The notes: a model not told the origin generated them from the letters alone. 64,000 nucleotides of DNA from Lamellibrachia satsuma (GCA_033239005.1 BSQZ01000018.1:6417536-6481535); one strand, 5' to 3'. Positions 24,690 to 36,355 are shown, numbered from the stretch's first letter. Translations and numbers: made by a program.

Positions 24690-26325
24690 AGAGTGGAAAA
24701 TAGGAATAAACGAAACGCTGCCGACGCCATCCAAATAGACGACATCGACAAGTTCTATGACAGAAGGCTATTGGGATTACGTAAGTTCATTAACTGTTTT
24801 AATTTACTCTTAATTTATAATAAAAATTTGGGTATCTCAATTATGCCGGTATACTTATATTTCTGAATAAAATGTTCAAGGTGAATTTATATAGAGCATT
24901 TCTACACTCTGGCATGTAATGAAAAGTCGCCCACATATTGGCATTGGTATTTCAAACATTTATAGAAGTGGTTATAAATTTCAGAATAATTAATTCGGAC
25001 TGTTGTCGGAACAGGAACCAAAACATATTAATAAATATTGCTTTTAGCACGCTCCAAGTATCAAGGTGGTGACGATCTGTTTCGTTCTAAGGTGAACCTG
25101 ACGTCCTTCGTTTTACCGTGTGGATGAACAACGGCATCAACGTCAATTGCCGAGTTCGACAGGACCACATCAACATGCTGTGGGGTGATGTCGACAGGAC
25201 CACATCAACATTCTGTGGGGTGATGTCGACAGGACCACATCAACATGCTGTGGGGTGATGTCGACAGGACCACATCAACATGCTGTGGGGTGATGTCGAC
25301 AGGACCACATCAACATGCTGTGGGGTGATGTCGACAGGTTGGAGAATTAAGTTAACTATTTACAATTTTTATATTTCAAATATCCTTTGCTACAGTAATA
25401 TATTAATATTTTTTTCCGGTTCTGTTTTTTTTTAGTGCATGCTTAGCTAAAACCTGCTGTAGTATGAATTGCACTGAATATTTCAATAATCACTGCGTAT
25501 ATACTTTGCAGAAATAAACGAATGTGTGCAACAGGCCTTTCAAAATGCACGACACGCTGACACAACAATACTTCTTTTAATATTTTATTTAATACGTATT
25601 ACAATTCCTGTTTCAGAGAGGGCTACAAAGACAACAAGTGGAGCATCTATAGGTGACCACCGACAAGTGAACCCCAAACTGTTCGCTGGCCCACATGACG
25701 TCAGGTGCCCTGTCGCCGCATACAAGACCTACGTCCGTCATCGTCCAGCAGATATGCTAATGACAAACTCCCGATTCTACGTACGATCATTGAATCCCGT
25801 ACACAAAACAATGTGGTACACGAGACAACCGGTTGTCAAGGACACCCTCGGGAACTACATGAAAACCCTGCAAGAAAACGGTGGCTTGTGGGGGAGGCTG
25901 CGAAACCATCTAACTAGGAAAACATTCACTACAGCACTTATGAGTGCGGGAGCTTTCGCGAATGACGTTGCCCAAGTAGGAGGTTAGAAGGATGTCCAGT
26001 CAATAAATAACTACCTAAAGCCTTCATCGAAGAAACAAGAAAGTTATTCCCACATGTTATGTGTTCTCTCCACTTCTCGACACGATAGTGAGAAAGAACA
26101 CGAAGACGTACAAACTTCACGACACGATGTTACTTCACATTCTTGCTCAACAGTTCAACTTTCTCTGCAGTAAACAGTTCAAAGAGATATTCTCTTTCCT
26201 TTCTATATGGCGCCACAATAAAAGGAGGTGTTATTAGCATTAACATTACACCAGTGCCAAATCAGACGAAGAAACGTAGAGTGAACTATGAGTGCTCAGA
26301 AACTGAAAGTTCTCAAGAGCAGTGA
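24690..26325 (+). pseudogene. Crypton-type tyrosine recombinase (DUF3504-like), broken
   Basis: Segments in order: ADAIQIDDIDKFYDRRLLGL (24715-24779, before a gtaag donor-like site); EPDVLRFTVWMNNGI then VRQDHINMLWGDV (25090-25190), matching the family's W.NNG...RGR.EH..L.WGDV region with the first catalytic Arg; then from 25618 PKLFAGPHDVRCPVAAYKTY, HRPAD, SRFYVRSLNP, MWYTRQPV, NHLTRKTFTTALMSAG (His-x2-Arg) and SINNYLKPSS with the presumed nucleophile Tyr. A TGG to TAG stop at 25985 interrupts QVGGW. The Lys/Arg-rich acidic tail KKRRVNYECSETESSQEQ ends at 26322 in another frame. A cttttcag-like acceptor precedes the 25618 segment, so the original had introns. Probably a dead element or decayed domesticated copy. 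Confidence 0.7.
25155..25338 (+). repeat. 35-bp minisatellite inside the Crypton recombinase
   Basis: Five units of 35 bp (starting points about 25161, 25196, 25231, 25266, 25301). The unit reads GACAGGACCACATCAACATG plus CTGTGGGGTGATGTC. The first unit continues the ORF as VRQDHINMLWGDV, so the array is an expansion of that coding segment. At 35 bp each extra unit shifts the frame. Confidence 0.95.
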
Positions 26326-28240
26326 TGAAACTGCTTTTTGATGACTATCCGACGACTATCAACCTTACTGAAGCTAGACACCCAGTGTGACACGTTCTCG
26401 TGTGACATGTTCTATGTTGTCTTAGGGCTCAGACTGATATGTTCAGTTCGATATGACGAACGACGGTCAACACGTGTATGCAGTAAATACGTGTATGCAG
26501 TAAATATGGTATCACGAGACATTTGTTCCAATGTATGACATATCGGATGGTATAGCATTCAGTATAGTTTTAAAGTATACATTCTTCACAATATTTTGTT
26601 TCGTTTTTGTAGCGAGCACAAACACTCGAGAGTATGCGTAATTGTCAGTTAATAAAACTATAGCAAAAATGCCCGTCCCCACGACGGGATACCTTCGTGA
26701 CAGTCATGATAGCAATGTTTACCAAATGTATCAGGCCAATATGCCATCAATACGCTCGAGATTGCTTAAGGGAACGTCAGACGTATTACCAGAAACAACC
26801 GCGTCACGCACGCAATGCAATACTCGATGCATGTTCGAAAGGTTGAAAAGTCGCGTGAATTTAGACCCACGGATAACTGTGTTGGTGGTAAAATAGTCGA
26901 ATATATTTTTATTGTATATTGGCCGTCGGTCTGCGACCTCGGCTGAGTGCTTTCTACTACCTTTTTATGGGCGAGCCAATACGTGGATGCGTGCTTTCTA
27001 CTATAATTAATATAAACCGCCCAGATGCTATCTCGGTTACAGTTATATGATATAAACTGTTCATGTTGGTATAGTCTTTGTGCTGCCACGGACACGCGAT
27101 TGCTTCAGCGCTCGGAAAAAACGTCGGTTGGCGAGGAAATTAATTTATAACACATACATTTACTCATGATAATGTAGAAATGTCAATTAATATAAAAAAT
27201 CGCCAATAAGAAGACAATACGAATATGACCAATCAATAACATATATTATAGTGGTCGTTGTGGTAACGTGTAGCGACGCCTTGCTCTTGTGTATGACGTA
27301 ACATTGGACAAAACAAGAAAAGACGCATGACGTTGTCAACAATTGTACGCAACCGCTGGCGTGGCGCTGCGGAGAGACGCAATAACAACTAAGGGTAATT
27401 CGATTGCTCGTAAAAAATAGTGGTAACGTAGACGAATCCCTGAAACATTGACGCCCGAGATGGAAAGCGTCTACGACGAGTGGCATAACATACATACTCG
27501 CTGTGTTTTTTATTAAGATTTTGAGTTTAACGAATTCGAAGTTGGGGAGTAAGTTGTCATTTAGTTTTAAAAAAAAATCAAAAGCACGTTTGCTATTGTG
27601 TAGGCGATGACTGAATCAGAAACCTAAACAATAGTTCCGTCGTCATCGCAATCCCCATTTTGTACGCGATGATATAGAGTAAACAAATAGTTCCGCCGTA
27701 ATCATAACCGTTCAACTATGAACTCGTAACTGCACCGCTGTGTTTGGTAGAGCATATTGCATAAGTGTGTCATAATGCGCGTAAATCATATTTAACTCGG
27801 TTTACTGTGGGAACATTTATCAACCCGGAAATAAACTATTGACCCGTCCAAATTACACTGGGTGATATTGTATATATGCGCCTTTATGCGGTCCCGGTGG
27901 ACGCAGCGAGTAGTAATCGGTGGCACAGAAAATTCTAAATCACACCCCTCAACGCCTAATTGTTTTTCCACCTGTCGTTAGGTGGCGTTCACTTCACGGC
28001 TGACGTCAGAGATTCGCATGGATTTTTTCCATCTCCTAAATATGCAACAGGGGCAGTGAACTAAATTCATCACAGGTTTAGGGATAGGGTGAACGTGAGT
28101 AAGTGCTCAGATGGGTGCTAACATTTAGTGTACTGCCCGTACTCTATGTATCGCATATTTCTTCTTCTTTCCCTTCTTCTTCTTTTTAGAACAAATCCTT
28201 CAAATTTGAAGTACTCCACCATAAAGACACGTACGAAAAA
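26326..28240. other. No gene recognised
   Basis: No ORF with recognisable domains on either strand. A 19-bp direct duplication (CGTGTATGCAGTAAATA core) is at 26473-26506. Confidence 0.5.
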
Positions 28241-28244
28241 GGCA

Positions 28245-29035
28245 CATAAAAATTATTATTATTATTATTATACATTTATAATGCGCCGTGTATCCGGGTT
28301 AAAAACCTGCTCAAAGGCGCTAACAAGGTAATGCTAAATAATTTTTAATAAATTGAAGAGCTAAAATAAAATGTGATTAAAAGACAAGTAAACATAAGTT
28401 AAATAAAAATGAATGAATTAATTATGTCAAGAAGTTAAATAAATACATAAAATAAAATAAATAAATAATAAATAAAAAGATAAAATAAACAACTACAATT
28501 AAGTTGATACATAAACATATAAGTTAATCAGATAAGTTAAATAAAAAATTAAATAAATAATAAGTTAAATAAGTAAACTGTTCGAGTGATTAAAATGTCA
28601 ACAGAGTGTTCGAAAGGCTTCGCGAAAGAGATGTGTTTTTAGAAGTGACTTGAATACCGCAACGGAGTTGGCTTGCCTAATTGCGGGAGGCAGGGCGTTC
28701 CACAGTGTCGGCCCTGCCACAGAAAAGGCCCGACGACCGTACCGCTCGAGATGGTACCGCGGTATAGTCAATAGATGTTGATCGGCGGATCTCAGTGTTC
28801 GGGTGGGTGTGTATGGAATCACTATCGACGACAGATACACTGGGAAGAGATGATGCACAGCGCGAAACACAAGTAAAAGAAGTTTGAATTCGATTCGCTG
28901 ACGAATAGGCAACCAATGTAAACTGAATAAAACTGGTGTTATGTGATCTCGTCTGCGGGTTCCAGTAATAAGCCTTGCCGCGGAGTTTTGAATCATCTGC
29001 AGTTTCCGCAGCTGCGTCTCGGGCAGTCCATAAAA
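28245..29035 (-). mobile_element. 5'-truncated L2/CR1-group LINE
   Basis: The minus strand encodes the reverse-transcriptase C-terminal domain: MIQNSAARLITGTRRRDHI, LHWLPIRQRIEFKLLLLVFR, YTPTRTLRSADQHLL, YGRRAFSVAGPTLWNALPP, FKSLLKTHLFREAF, with a stop at 28598. Downstream is an A/T-rich 3' UTR ending in TGAGCAGGTTTTTAACCCGG, GGCGC, and a (TAA)n tail at 28249-28272. The 180-odd codon frame is still open, so the insertion is fairly young. 5' truncation is near 29035. Confidence 0.85.
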
Positions 29036-29740
29036 CATAGCGTTGCCGAAAATGACACATACTGTAACAACACAATTGAAGTACGGGCGAAAATGGCACA
29101 TTTGAATATAAAATGTGACTGGCACAGACATCAATGTTGATATAGTATAGTAACTTAATCACAAGAAACATATCTGGTTACACGCACGTTGTGTCCACAC
29201 AATTGTTCAGCTTAATCACATCAAAATAATGGAAAATCTAATTGCTCAAGGTGAGATCTTATTTGAGCCTCCTTGTTACATGCACGTTGTGGCGACATCA
29301 AGCGAATGAAAAATATATTTTTGGATGTGTTTTTATGAAGGGAGATAAGCAATTCTGGTCACACCTGGAATGTCTAGACACGTTGTCCGTGTAAACGCAT
29401 ACATAATTTAGCTGCGCGTTGTCATGCGACACGGTATCGCCCGACCAATTGGGGCCTAAATCGCTCGTGTGTCCTTTAGATTTGTTCAACAACTCTACGC
29501 CTTCGGCAAATGAGTGATATTCCAGACCGTGTTGTCTGGATTAGTTCCCACTTTGCTTGACGTAGATTAGGAACAACGACATACTGCGTATTGATCACTG
29601 TGTAACGCATTGCTTGCTAATGTGACTAACCATGCAGTTTAATAGGCGCCATGTTATCATGGTAGTCAAATTATATTTCCATCCTACTGAAGTGTGGTTG
29701 GCTTTGACGACATCCTCTTTGCAGGGGGAATTGTCATCAT
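29036..29740. other. No gene recognised
   Basis: Non-repetitive sequence with no domain-bearing ORF. Confidence 0.5.
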
Positions 29741-29743
29741 ATG

Positions 29744-29908
29744 TAGAGGCGCCATGTATATCTTGTAGAGGCACCATATATGTCTTGTAGAGGCGCCATG
29801 TATGTCTTGTAGAGGCGCCATGTATGTCTTGTAGAGGCGCCATGTATGTCTTGTAGAGGCGCCATGTATGTCTTGTAGAGGCGCCATGTATATCTTGTAG
29901 TCGCGCCA
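29744..29908 (+). repeat. 22-bp minisatellite
   Basis: About seven units of CTTGTAGAGGCGCCATGTATGT, with single-base variants. Confidence 0.95.
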
Positions 29909-30329
29909 TGTCTCTTGCATTGGGAAGGAGATCTTCTTTTTTGGCAATTTTGTCACATTCCCTGGTTTTCCTACTTTTTTTCAAATAACCTCCTTCTGTT
30001 TGAAAACAATCCTGCCACATTTTTTTGCAACGTGCGAAATAAAATAGTTACATTTTGTTATTTAACACAGTTGCATTTTCCATAAAACGTGGCTACATAA
30101 TGCGTAAAATCGCACTCTTGAAACTTTCATTTTTCAAAAACGTCCGTAACGTGGAGGGAACGTCCACACGCTTACATACCCTCCCCCACTATGTAACCTC
30201 CCCCACTACATACCCTCCCACTACTAACAACCCTTCCTTTGTTTATTCTCCAGCAGGAGAATATCCTATCTCCTAATTCTTAACTTGGCAATTCTCAGAG
30301 TTGCCTTATGTACGCGCAGGATAAAGGTG

Positions 30330-30340
30330 TGCGTGCGCGC

Positions 30341-30407
<67 letters not shown>

Positions 30408-30470
30408 CGTGTGTGTGTGTGTGAGTGCGTGCGTGTGTGTATGCGTGCGTGCGTGTGTGTGTGTGTGGGC
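30330..30470 (+). repeat. (GT)n microsatellite with GC interruptions
   Basis: A (GT)n run flanked by alternating GCGCGC blocks. Purine-pyrimidine alternation throughout could adopt Z-DNA. Confidence 0.97.
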
Positions 30471-30863
30471 CCTACATATATACATAGGTTGTGATTAGAT
30501 ATGCAGATTGCAACTCGGTGCGAACAATGTTCTTTAACCCGATATTTAACCCGATATTATATCCCTGAGTCGATGTTGAATAAAGCCTTCAACCACTCTA
30601 TGCAGCAAAGTTACATATGTTTTTATGAACTGTTTCAATGATGTTTTTCCGTTGCGTCGGACAGTCGGACGCATCCTGCAGTCAGGAAATGTGCTACTCT
30701 CCAAATTAGCTTCGGAGCCAATTAGCATTAGGCAGTGACGGCATATATAATCACAAAGTAGCGGAAGTTGATCAATCGGACAGTGCTTGGTCATAGATGA
30801 TTATGGTAATTTCACGTTTGATCGGTAATGCAGGTGACGGACGACTGACCAAGGAGAGTGGCG

Positions 30864-31197
30864 ACGTTGTCGTTGTTTGGTCAAGGCACGTTTCGTGTCT
30901 CAGACGTTTTCGTTGTTTGGTCAAGGCATGTTTCGTGTCTCAGACGTTGTCGTTGTTTGGTCAAGGCACGCGTTCGTGTCTCAGATGTTGTCGCTGTTTG
31001 GTCAAGGCACGCGTTCTTGTCTCAGACGTTGTCGTTGTTTGGTCACGGCACGCGTTCGTGTTTCAGACGTTGTCGTTGTTTGGTGAAGGCACGCGTTCGT
31101 GTCTCATAAGTTGTTGTTGTTTGGTCAAGGCACGCGTTCGTGTCTCATACGTTGTTGTTGTTTAGTCAAGGCACGCGTTCGTGTCTCAGACGTTGTC
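30864..31197 (+). repeat. 40/41-bp minisatellite
   Basis: About eight units whose core reads CGTTGTCGTTGTTTGGTCAA then GGCACGCGTTCGTGTCTCAGA. The first two units lack one base. Confidence 0.95.
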
Positions 31198-31798
31198 AAT
31201 CTTATGTTATACGATTTTGCAACGCATTGCACGAGGGTTGCGTGGGAAAACTGAGAGTCGTTCACTTCCGGTGATTGAATGCGTTTGGTGGCGTATAGTG
31301 CCAGTAGGTGACTAATGGGTGACTAGGCCTAAGATTGCCTCCCATTTGGGCCCCTTTTCTGATATCCCAAATACACCAGAGTGCGTTGTTTTTTCAACAA
31401 CGATCTGAAACATGTTGCAATGTTCTGTACTGTGTTAAAGCGGAGGTTCTAATTACAAATGTCCTGTATCCACTAGACTCGGTTCAGGGCGAACTGTTTG
31501 GACTGATGGAGAAGTGGGGTTTCTCGAAAAACACTTGCCCATTTTATTAACATATTTTATAAGGAACAATAAAAAAATTAATGCTACTCACGCAATAAGG
31601 TTAGGATCTAGTGTAGGCCTTACATATCAATCGAAATTAGGTACAAACTAAAAATTAAAGACAGAACTCCAACACGGTTCGTTTAAAGTCATAATAATAT
31701 ATTATTCAATTGGGCGCACTTTTGCAAGGATTCATCATTTAAACCTCACATCGAATAGTGGCCAAAAATAGCCTATTGCCGACGATGCCCATGCAAAC
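31198..31798. other. No gene recognised
   Basis: No ORF with recognisable domains. Confidence 0.45.
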
Positions 31799-32163
31799 AC
31801 CCCCTTTGTGCATATCGCCCACCCTCTTTGTGCATATCGCCCACCCTCTGAGCATATCGCCCACCCTCTTTGTGCATATCGCCCACCCTCTTTGTGCATA
31901 TCGCCCACCCTCTGAGCATATCGCCCACCCTCTTTGCGCATATCGCCCACCCTCTTTGCGCATATCGCCCACCCTTTGAGCATATCGCCCACCCTCTTTG
32001 CGCATATCGCCCATCCTCTGAGCATATCGCCCACCCTCTGAGCATATCACACACCCTCTTTGCGCATATTGCCCACCCTCTTTGTGCATATCGCCCATCC
32101 TCTGAGCATATCGCCCACCCTCTGAGCATATCACACACCCTCTTTGCGCATATCGCCCACCCT
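31799..32163 (+). repeat. 20/22-bp minisatellite, array 1
   Basis: Units CTCTTTGTGCATATCGCCCACC (22 bp) and CTCTGAGCATATCGCCCACC (20 bp) alternate irregularly, about 17 in all. The array ends directly against the gag zinc-knuckle codons at 32164. Confidence 0.95.
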
Positions 32164-32221
32164 CGAATCTGTTTCCGTTGTAACCAGCCTGGGCATATAG
32201 CGCGGAATTGCACGGTAGGTC
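32164..32221 (+). pseudogene. Gag CCHC zinc knuckle of a Gypsy-like LTR retrotransposon (remnant)
   Basis: The codons read CFRCNQPGHIARNC, a C-x2-C-x4-H-x4-C retroviral-type zinc knuckle that binds RNA in Gag. It is cut off at about 32221 by an antisense LINE fragment. The same element appears to resume at 33056 with the protease region. Confidence 0.7.
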
Positions 32222-33055
32222 TAGTGAGTAGAAATTCCCCGCTGTTGAAAGTAAGACCCGTAGTTCTGTCACTCATGTATGATGTGAACCATCTTAGTGC
32301 ATGATGGGCCACACCCACATCCTGTGACAGCCTACGCAACAGTACTTTGTGGTCGACAGTATCAAATGCAGCCGATAGGTCAAGCAGCACCAGAATAGTG
32401 GCTTTTTGATTATCCATTGCTTTCAAGATGTCGTTCTGCACGCACAATAAAGCCGTCTCAATGCTGTGATTAGGTTTGTATGCACTCTGATAGGGCTCAC
32501 TGAGAGTGTGCTCTGACGTGTGAGCCGACAGTCTCGCTGTGATTAGGTTTGTATGCACTCTGATAGGGTTCACTGAGAGTGTGCTCTGACGTGTGAGCCG
32601 ACAGTCTCGCTGTGATTAGGTTTGTATGCACTCTGATAGGGTTCGCTGAGAGTGTGCTCTGACGTGTGAGCCGACAGTCTCGCTGTGATTAGGTTTGTAT
32701 GCACTCTGATAGGGCTCGCTGAGAGTGTGCTCTGACGTGTGAGCCGACAGTCTCGCTGTGATTAGGTTTGTATGCACTCTGATAGGGCTCGCTGAGAGTG
32801 TGCTCTGACGTGTGAGCCGACAGTCTCGCTGTGATTAGGTTTGTATGCACTCTGATAGGGCTCGCTGAGATTGTGCTCTGATGTGTGAGCCGACAGTCTC
32901 GCTGCTACAACACGTTCTATTGTCTTAGATAAATAGGCCAGATTCGACACGGGTATGTAGTTATTCAGAACCGATTTGTCCAGGCCCGGCTGTTCTTTTC
33001 AGTAGTGGCTTGACGTGCGATTTCTTCAGACGAGCTGGTACAACGTCAGATCTCA
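32222..33055 (-). mobile_element. LINE reverse transcriptase fragment inserted in the Gypsy-like remnant
   Basis: Minus-strand translation: LAYLSKTIERVVAARLSAH near 32920, EPYQSAYKPNHSIETALLCV, then TILVLLDLSAAFDTVDHKVL (RT motif A, LDLSAAFD) and WFTSYMSDRTTGLTF, ending abruptly near 32222 without the FADD motif. It belongs to the L2/CR1 group by these motifs. An internal 73-bp segment is repeated six times. Fragment ends are not typical 5' truncation, since the 3' part is missing. Confidence 0.75.
32463..32900. repeat. 73-bp minisatellite inside LINE reverse transcriptase
   Basis: Six units, exactly 73 bp apart (starting 32463, 32536, 32609, 32682, 32755, 32828). On the minus strand each reads ARLSAHTSEHTLSEPYQSAY followed by KPNHS, i.e. 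the RT segment around the conserved Q.A.R..HS motif, repeated out of frame because 73 is not divisible by three. Confidence 0.96.
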
Positions 33056-33425
33056 GAGAAAGGTTTAAAACAACATGCGTTGAAAACAGAGCTCAAAAAA
33101 CAGTGCTGCCAAACAGCGCAACCGGTCATCGAATAATGTAACTTACCAGTGATTGATGGATATGTGGAGGAATTCCCTGTCAAGGTGTTACGAGATAGTG
33201 GATGTAACGGGGTGGTAATTAGGCGCAGCCTAGTCAACGAGAGTCATTTAACCGGGAAAACCACGGTTTTGATGTTGATGGATCAGTCCCTCACTGATGT
33301 CCCAAATGACCGTTGTTTTGTGAAAACTCCAATTTTTTTCGGCGGAAGTAGAAGCGTTTTGCTTATCTACACCGGTGTATGATTTGGTTATTGGGAATAT
33401 TGAGGGTTTCCATCCTCCGTGTCCC
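33056..33425 (+). pseudogene. Gypsy-like retropepsin (aspartic protease) region
   Basis: Plus-strand translation shows a spacer LKQHALKTELKKQCCQ, then PVIDGYVEEFPVKVLRDSGC, NGVVIRR, and after a one-base frameshift near 33345 STPVYDLVIGNIEG. LRDSGCNGVVIRR corresponds to the catalytic D(S/T)G loop of retroelement proteases (DSGC here), and VIGNIEG to the flap/second-half region. Stops and the frameshift make it a relic. It continues the zinc-knuckle element at 32164 on the other side of a LINE insertion. Confidence 0.68.
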
Positions 33426-33649
33426 AGTGGCAGAGAAAATCCTCCACAGGTAGAAGCAAACGCTTCAGACGTCGCCGTAGTCGTTGAGACTCCAGCGGCT
33501 GATATGCAGGTAACCGGGCGTGCTCTAGAAACCAGCGCTCAACAGAATTGAATTTGTGCAACCACCATTCATGAGCATTGAATTATAGAAATGGGTCATC
33601 ACAACTAGACCCGAGCCAATCTAGTGAGCGGAAACCCCGCCAATCCGTG

Positions 33650-33755
33650 ACAATCGCCCACCCTCATTGTGCATATCGCCCACCCTCTTTGTGCGTATCG
33701 CCCACCCTTTTTGTGCATATCGCCCACCTCTTTGTGCGTACCACCCACCCTCTTA
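33650..33755 (+). repeat. 20/22-bp minisatellite, array 2 (same motif as 31799)
   Basis: Four to five units of GCATATCGCCCACCCTCTTTGT, the same repeat as the 31.8-32.2 kb array, located 1.5 kb away on the far side of the protease remnant. Confidence 0.9.
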
Positions 33756-33907
33756 ATGTGAATTCATTTGACGACCAAATTAATTTCGACATACTAACTG
33801 ATGACAGTCACATTGCTAACACATTAGCAGCTGTTTCACTTACGAACTCAGACAATCTGATGACTGCCAGGTTAAGTCAGATTGGGATAGGTTTCAAAGA
33901 AATGTAG

Positions 33908-33995
33908 GACAAAATCCCACCCGGAGAAAACACCCCGGACACACCCCCGGACAAAAGCCCACCCGGACATACCCCACCTAAATGGCAACTAGGAC
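33908..33995 (+). repeat. Degenerate CCCACCCGGACA-type repeats
   Basis: Several imperfect copies of GGACAAAATCCCACCC and related C-rich strings. No element boundary was identified. Confidence 0.5.
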
Positions 33996-34756
33996 TAAAT
34001 CCCCCCACCCAAAATATTTCTTATCGTGTTTTTATAGTTCTATACAGAACTAAACATTATTCATTTTTATTGTTTAATTTATTATGTATTGCCTTATAAT
34101 TCTTGATTGGACCGCAGTCAAGATGAAGAAACAAAAACCATTCACCATAACCACGTTACCCACCATAACCACGTTACCCTCCTGGCGCCATACTGTTTGT
34201 CTAGGTGACCTCATAAGCCATGGCAGTAAATGCAAGGATACTGTTGTCTACGGGGGGGGGGAGGTGGGGTATATAATATTACACACAAAAAAACTACGTA
34301 GCTTCTACATGAAGGTCATTGAAAGAGGAACGTTTTCTGCCTGCCAATGCTCGTGAATCGGCATTGGTGTCATATCGTGGTTTCAACAGTTATTGTACTC
34401 AGAAAAACGTGCTATAAAAGATTGTAGACATGTGCGTATTTATTGAAGGCAGAACTCATTAGCATAACAACCAAACCGGAAACATCCAAACCTAAATCAA
34501 CAGGGGTCAGATTACGATTAACAGCTAATCGTCACAACATTTACACCAAAAAAAGCTCACATGTAAAACAATATTCGGGGGAGTGTTTTGTCCGTACACA
34601 GTTTCAAAGCTATCGTACGTGTATATAAAGCACTGGTAGATATAACATCGCTGTCAAATCACTGAAACATGTCACCAAAGAAATGAAATGCTGTCACGTC
34701 GTTAACAATAACATCCATATAACAGTGGTAGAGATGTACAAGGCAAAGTGGATTGT

Positions 34757-34820
34757 GGGGCGATTCTAGAATCGCCCCGGATGTCTCGCGGGTCATTGTG
34801 GGAATCCCACAATGACCCGC
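34757..34820. repeat. Two adjacent perfect palindromes
   Basis: GGGGCGATTCTAGAATCGCCCC (34757-34778) is a perfect 22-bp palindrome. Ten bases later 34788-34820 is a 16-bp perfect inverted repeat around a single central base (arm GCGGGTCATTGTGGGA). 34000-34756 around it shows no gene. Confidence 0.95.
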
Positions 34821-35018
34821 CCAAGTGGAGATGATAGATTGGTCAGTCGCTCGGCAATATTCGGAGTGGTGAAACGTACATTGTTCGAGTTGCATATGTG
34901 TGGTTTATTTCATTACACGAGCTTGACTGACTTTTCATTTTACATTGTTTGCGATAAATTATTTTGTATTAAATGTTTGATTGATTTAATTATCTTCTCG
35001 AATAACAATTGTTAATAA

Positions 35019-35765
35019 GTGATAGATCGTTGACGTACAGGTCACCGTGACACTGATAGATCGTTGTCGTACATGCCACCGTGACACTGATAGATCGTTG
35101 ACGTACAGGCCACTGTGACACCGGTAGATCGTTGACGTACATGCCACCGTGACACTGATAGATCGTTGACGTACAGGCCACCGTGACACTGATAGATCGT
35201 TGACGTACAGGCCACCGTGAAACTGATAGATCGTTGACGTACAGGCCACCGTGACACTGGTAGATCGTTGACGTACAGGCCACCGTGACACTGATAGATC
35301 GTTGACGTACAGGCCACCGTGACACTGATAGATCGTTGACGTACAGGCCACCGTGACACTGGTAGATCGTTGACGTACAGGCCACCGTGACACTGATAGA
35401 TCGTTGACGTACAGGCCACCGTGACACTGGTAGATCGTTGACGTACAGGCCACCGTGACACTGATAGATCGTTGACGTACAGTCCACCGTGACACTGATA
35501 GATCGTTGACGTACATGCCACCGTGACATCGGTAGATCGTTGACGTACAGGCCACCGTGACACCATTAGGTCGTTGACGTACAGGCCACCGTGACACTGA
35601 TAGATCGTTGACGTACAGGCCACCGTGACACTGGTAGATCGTTGACGTACAGGCCATCGTGACACTGATAGATCGTTGACGTACAGGCCACCGTGACACT
35701 GATAGATCGTTGACGTACAGGCCACCGTGACACTGATAGATCGTTGACGTACAGGCCACCAGGAC
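35019..35765 (+). repeat. 34-bp minisatellite (~22 units)
   Basis: Unit TGATAGATCGTTGACGTACA plus GGCCACCGTGACAC, repeated about 22 times with few variants. All minus-strand frames stay open. One of them reads GGLYVNDLSV, reminiscent of the LYVNDL segment of LINE reverse transcriptases (see findings). Confidence 0.97.
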
Positions 35766-35930
35766 ACCGATACTTCTAAATAATAATAATAATAATAATA
35801 AGATATCGTTCTACGGGAACATACCATCGTGGAAATACAAGAAAATACGCGATCATAAATGATTACCACAACCAAATATCAACAATTAACACCTCGTTTT
35901 TAAGTTCAGCTTGTTTTACAATGTATGCAT

Positions 35931-36355
35931 TTGTGTCAGGATTAGTCATGCTGACTGCTCTGTAACGTTCATCTCTCTTGTGTTAGGATTAGTCATGCCG
36001 ACTGCTCTGTAACGTTCATCTCTCTTGTGTCAGGATTAGTCATGCTGACTGCTCTGTAACGTTCATCTCTCTTGTGTTAGGATTAGTCATGCCGACTGCT
36101 CTGTAACGTTCATCTCTCTTGTGTCAGGATTAGTCATGCCGACTGCTCTGTAACGTTCATCTCTCTTGTGTCAGGATTAGTCATGCTGACTGCTCTGTAA
36201 CGTTCATCTCTCTTGTGTTAGGATTAGTCATGCTGACTGCTCTGTAACGTTCATCTCTCTTGTGTCAGGATTAGTCATGCTGACTGCTCTGTAACGTTCA
36301 TCTCTCTAGTGTCAGGATTAGTCATGCCGACTGCTCTGTAACGTTCATCTCTCTT
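35931..36355. repeat. 47-bp minisatellite at the edge of a LINE fragment
   Basis: Nine units. On the minus strand each reads KRDERYRAVGMTNPDT with a frame shift at each join. The right-hand unit runs straight into the LINE ORF at 36355, so the unit derives from that ORF. Confidence 0.96.

Noticed and set aside
31739..32573. 266-codon minus frame combining RT and GGRYAQRGWAICS repeats
   Set aside because: It is a chance fusion of a LINE fragment, the antisense of a gag zinc knuckle and a minisatellite, not a gene.
34986..35875. 257-277 codon minus frames over the 34-bp array
   Set aside because: Same cause: all three frames are open from repetition. Only the possible LINE origin of the unit was kept as a weak finding.
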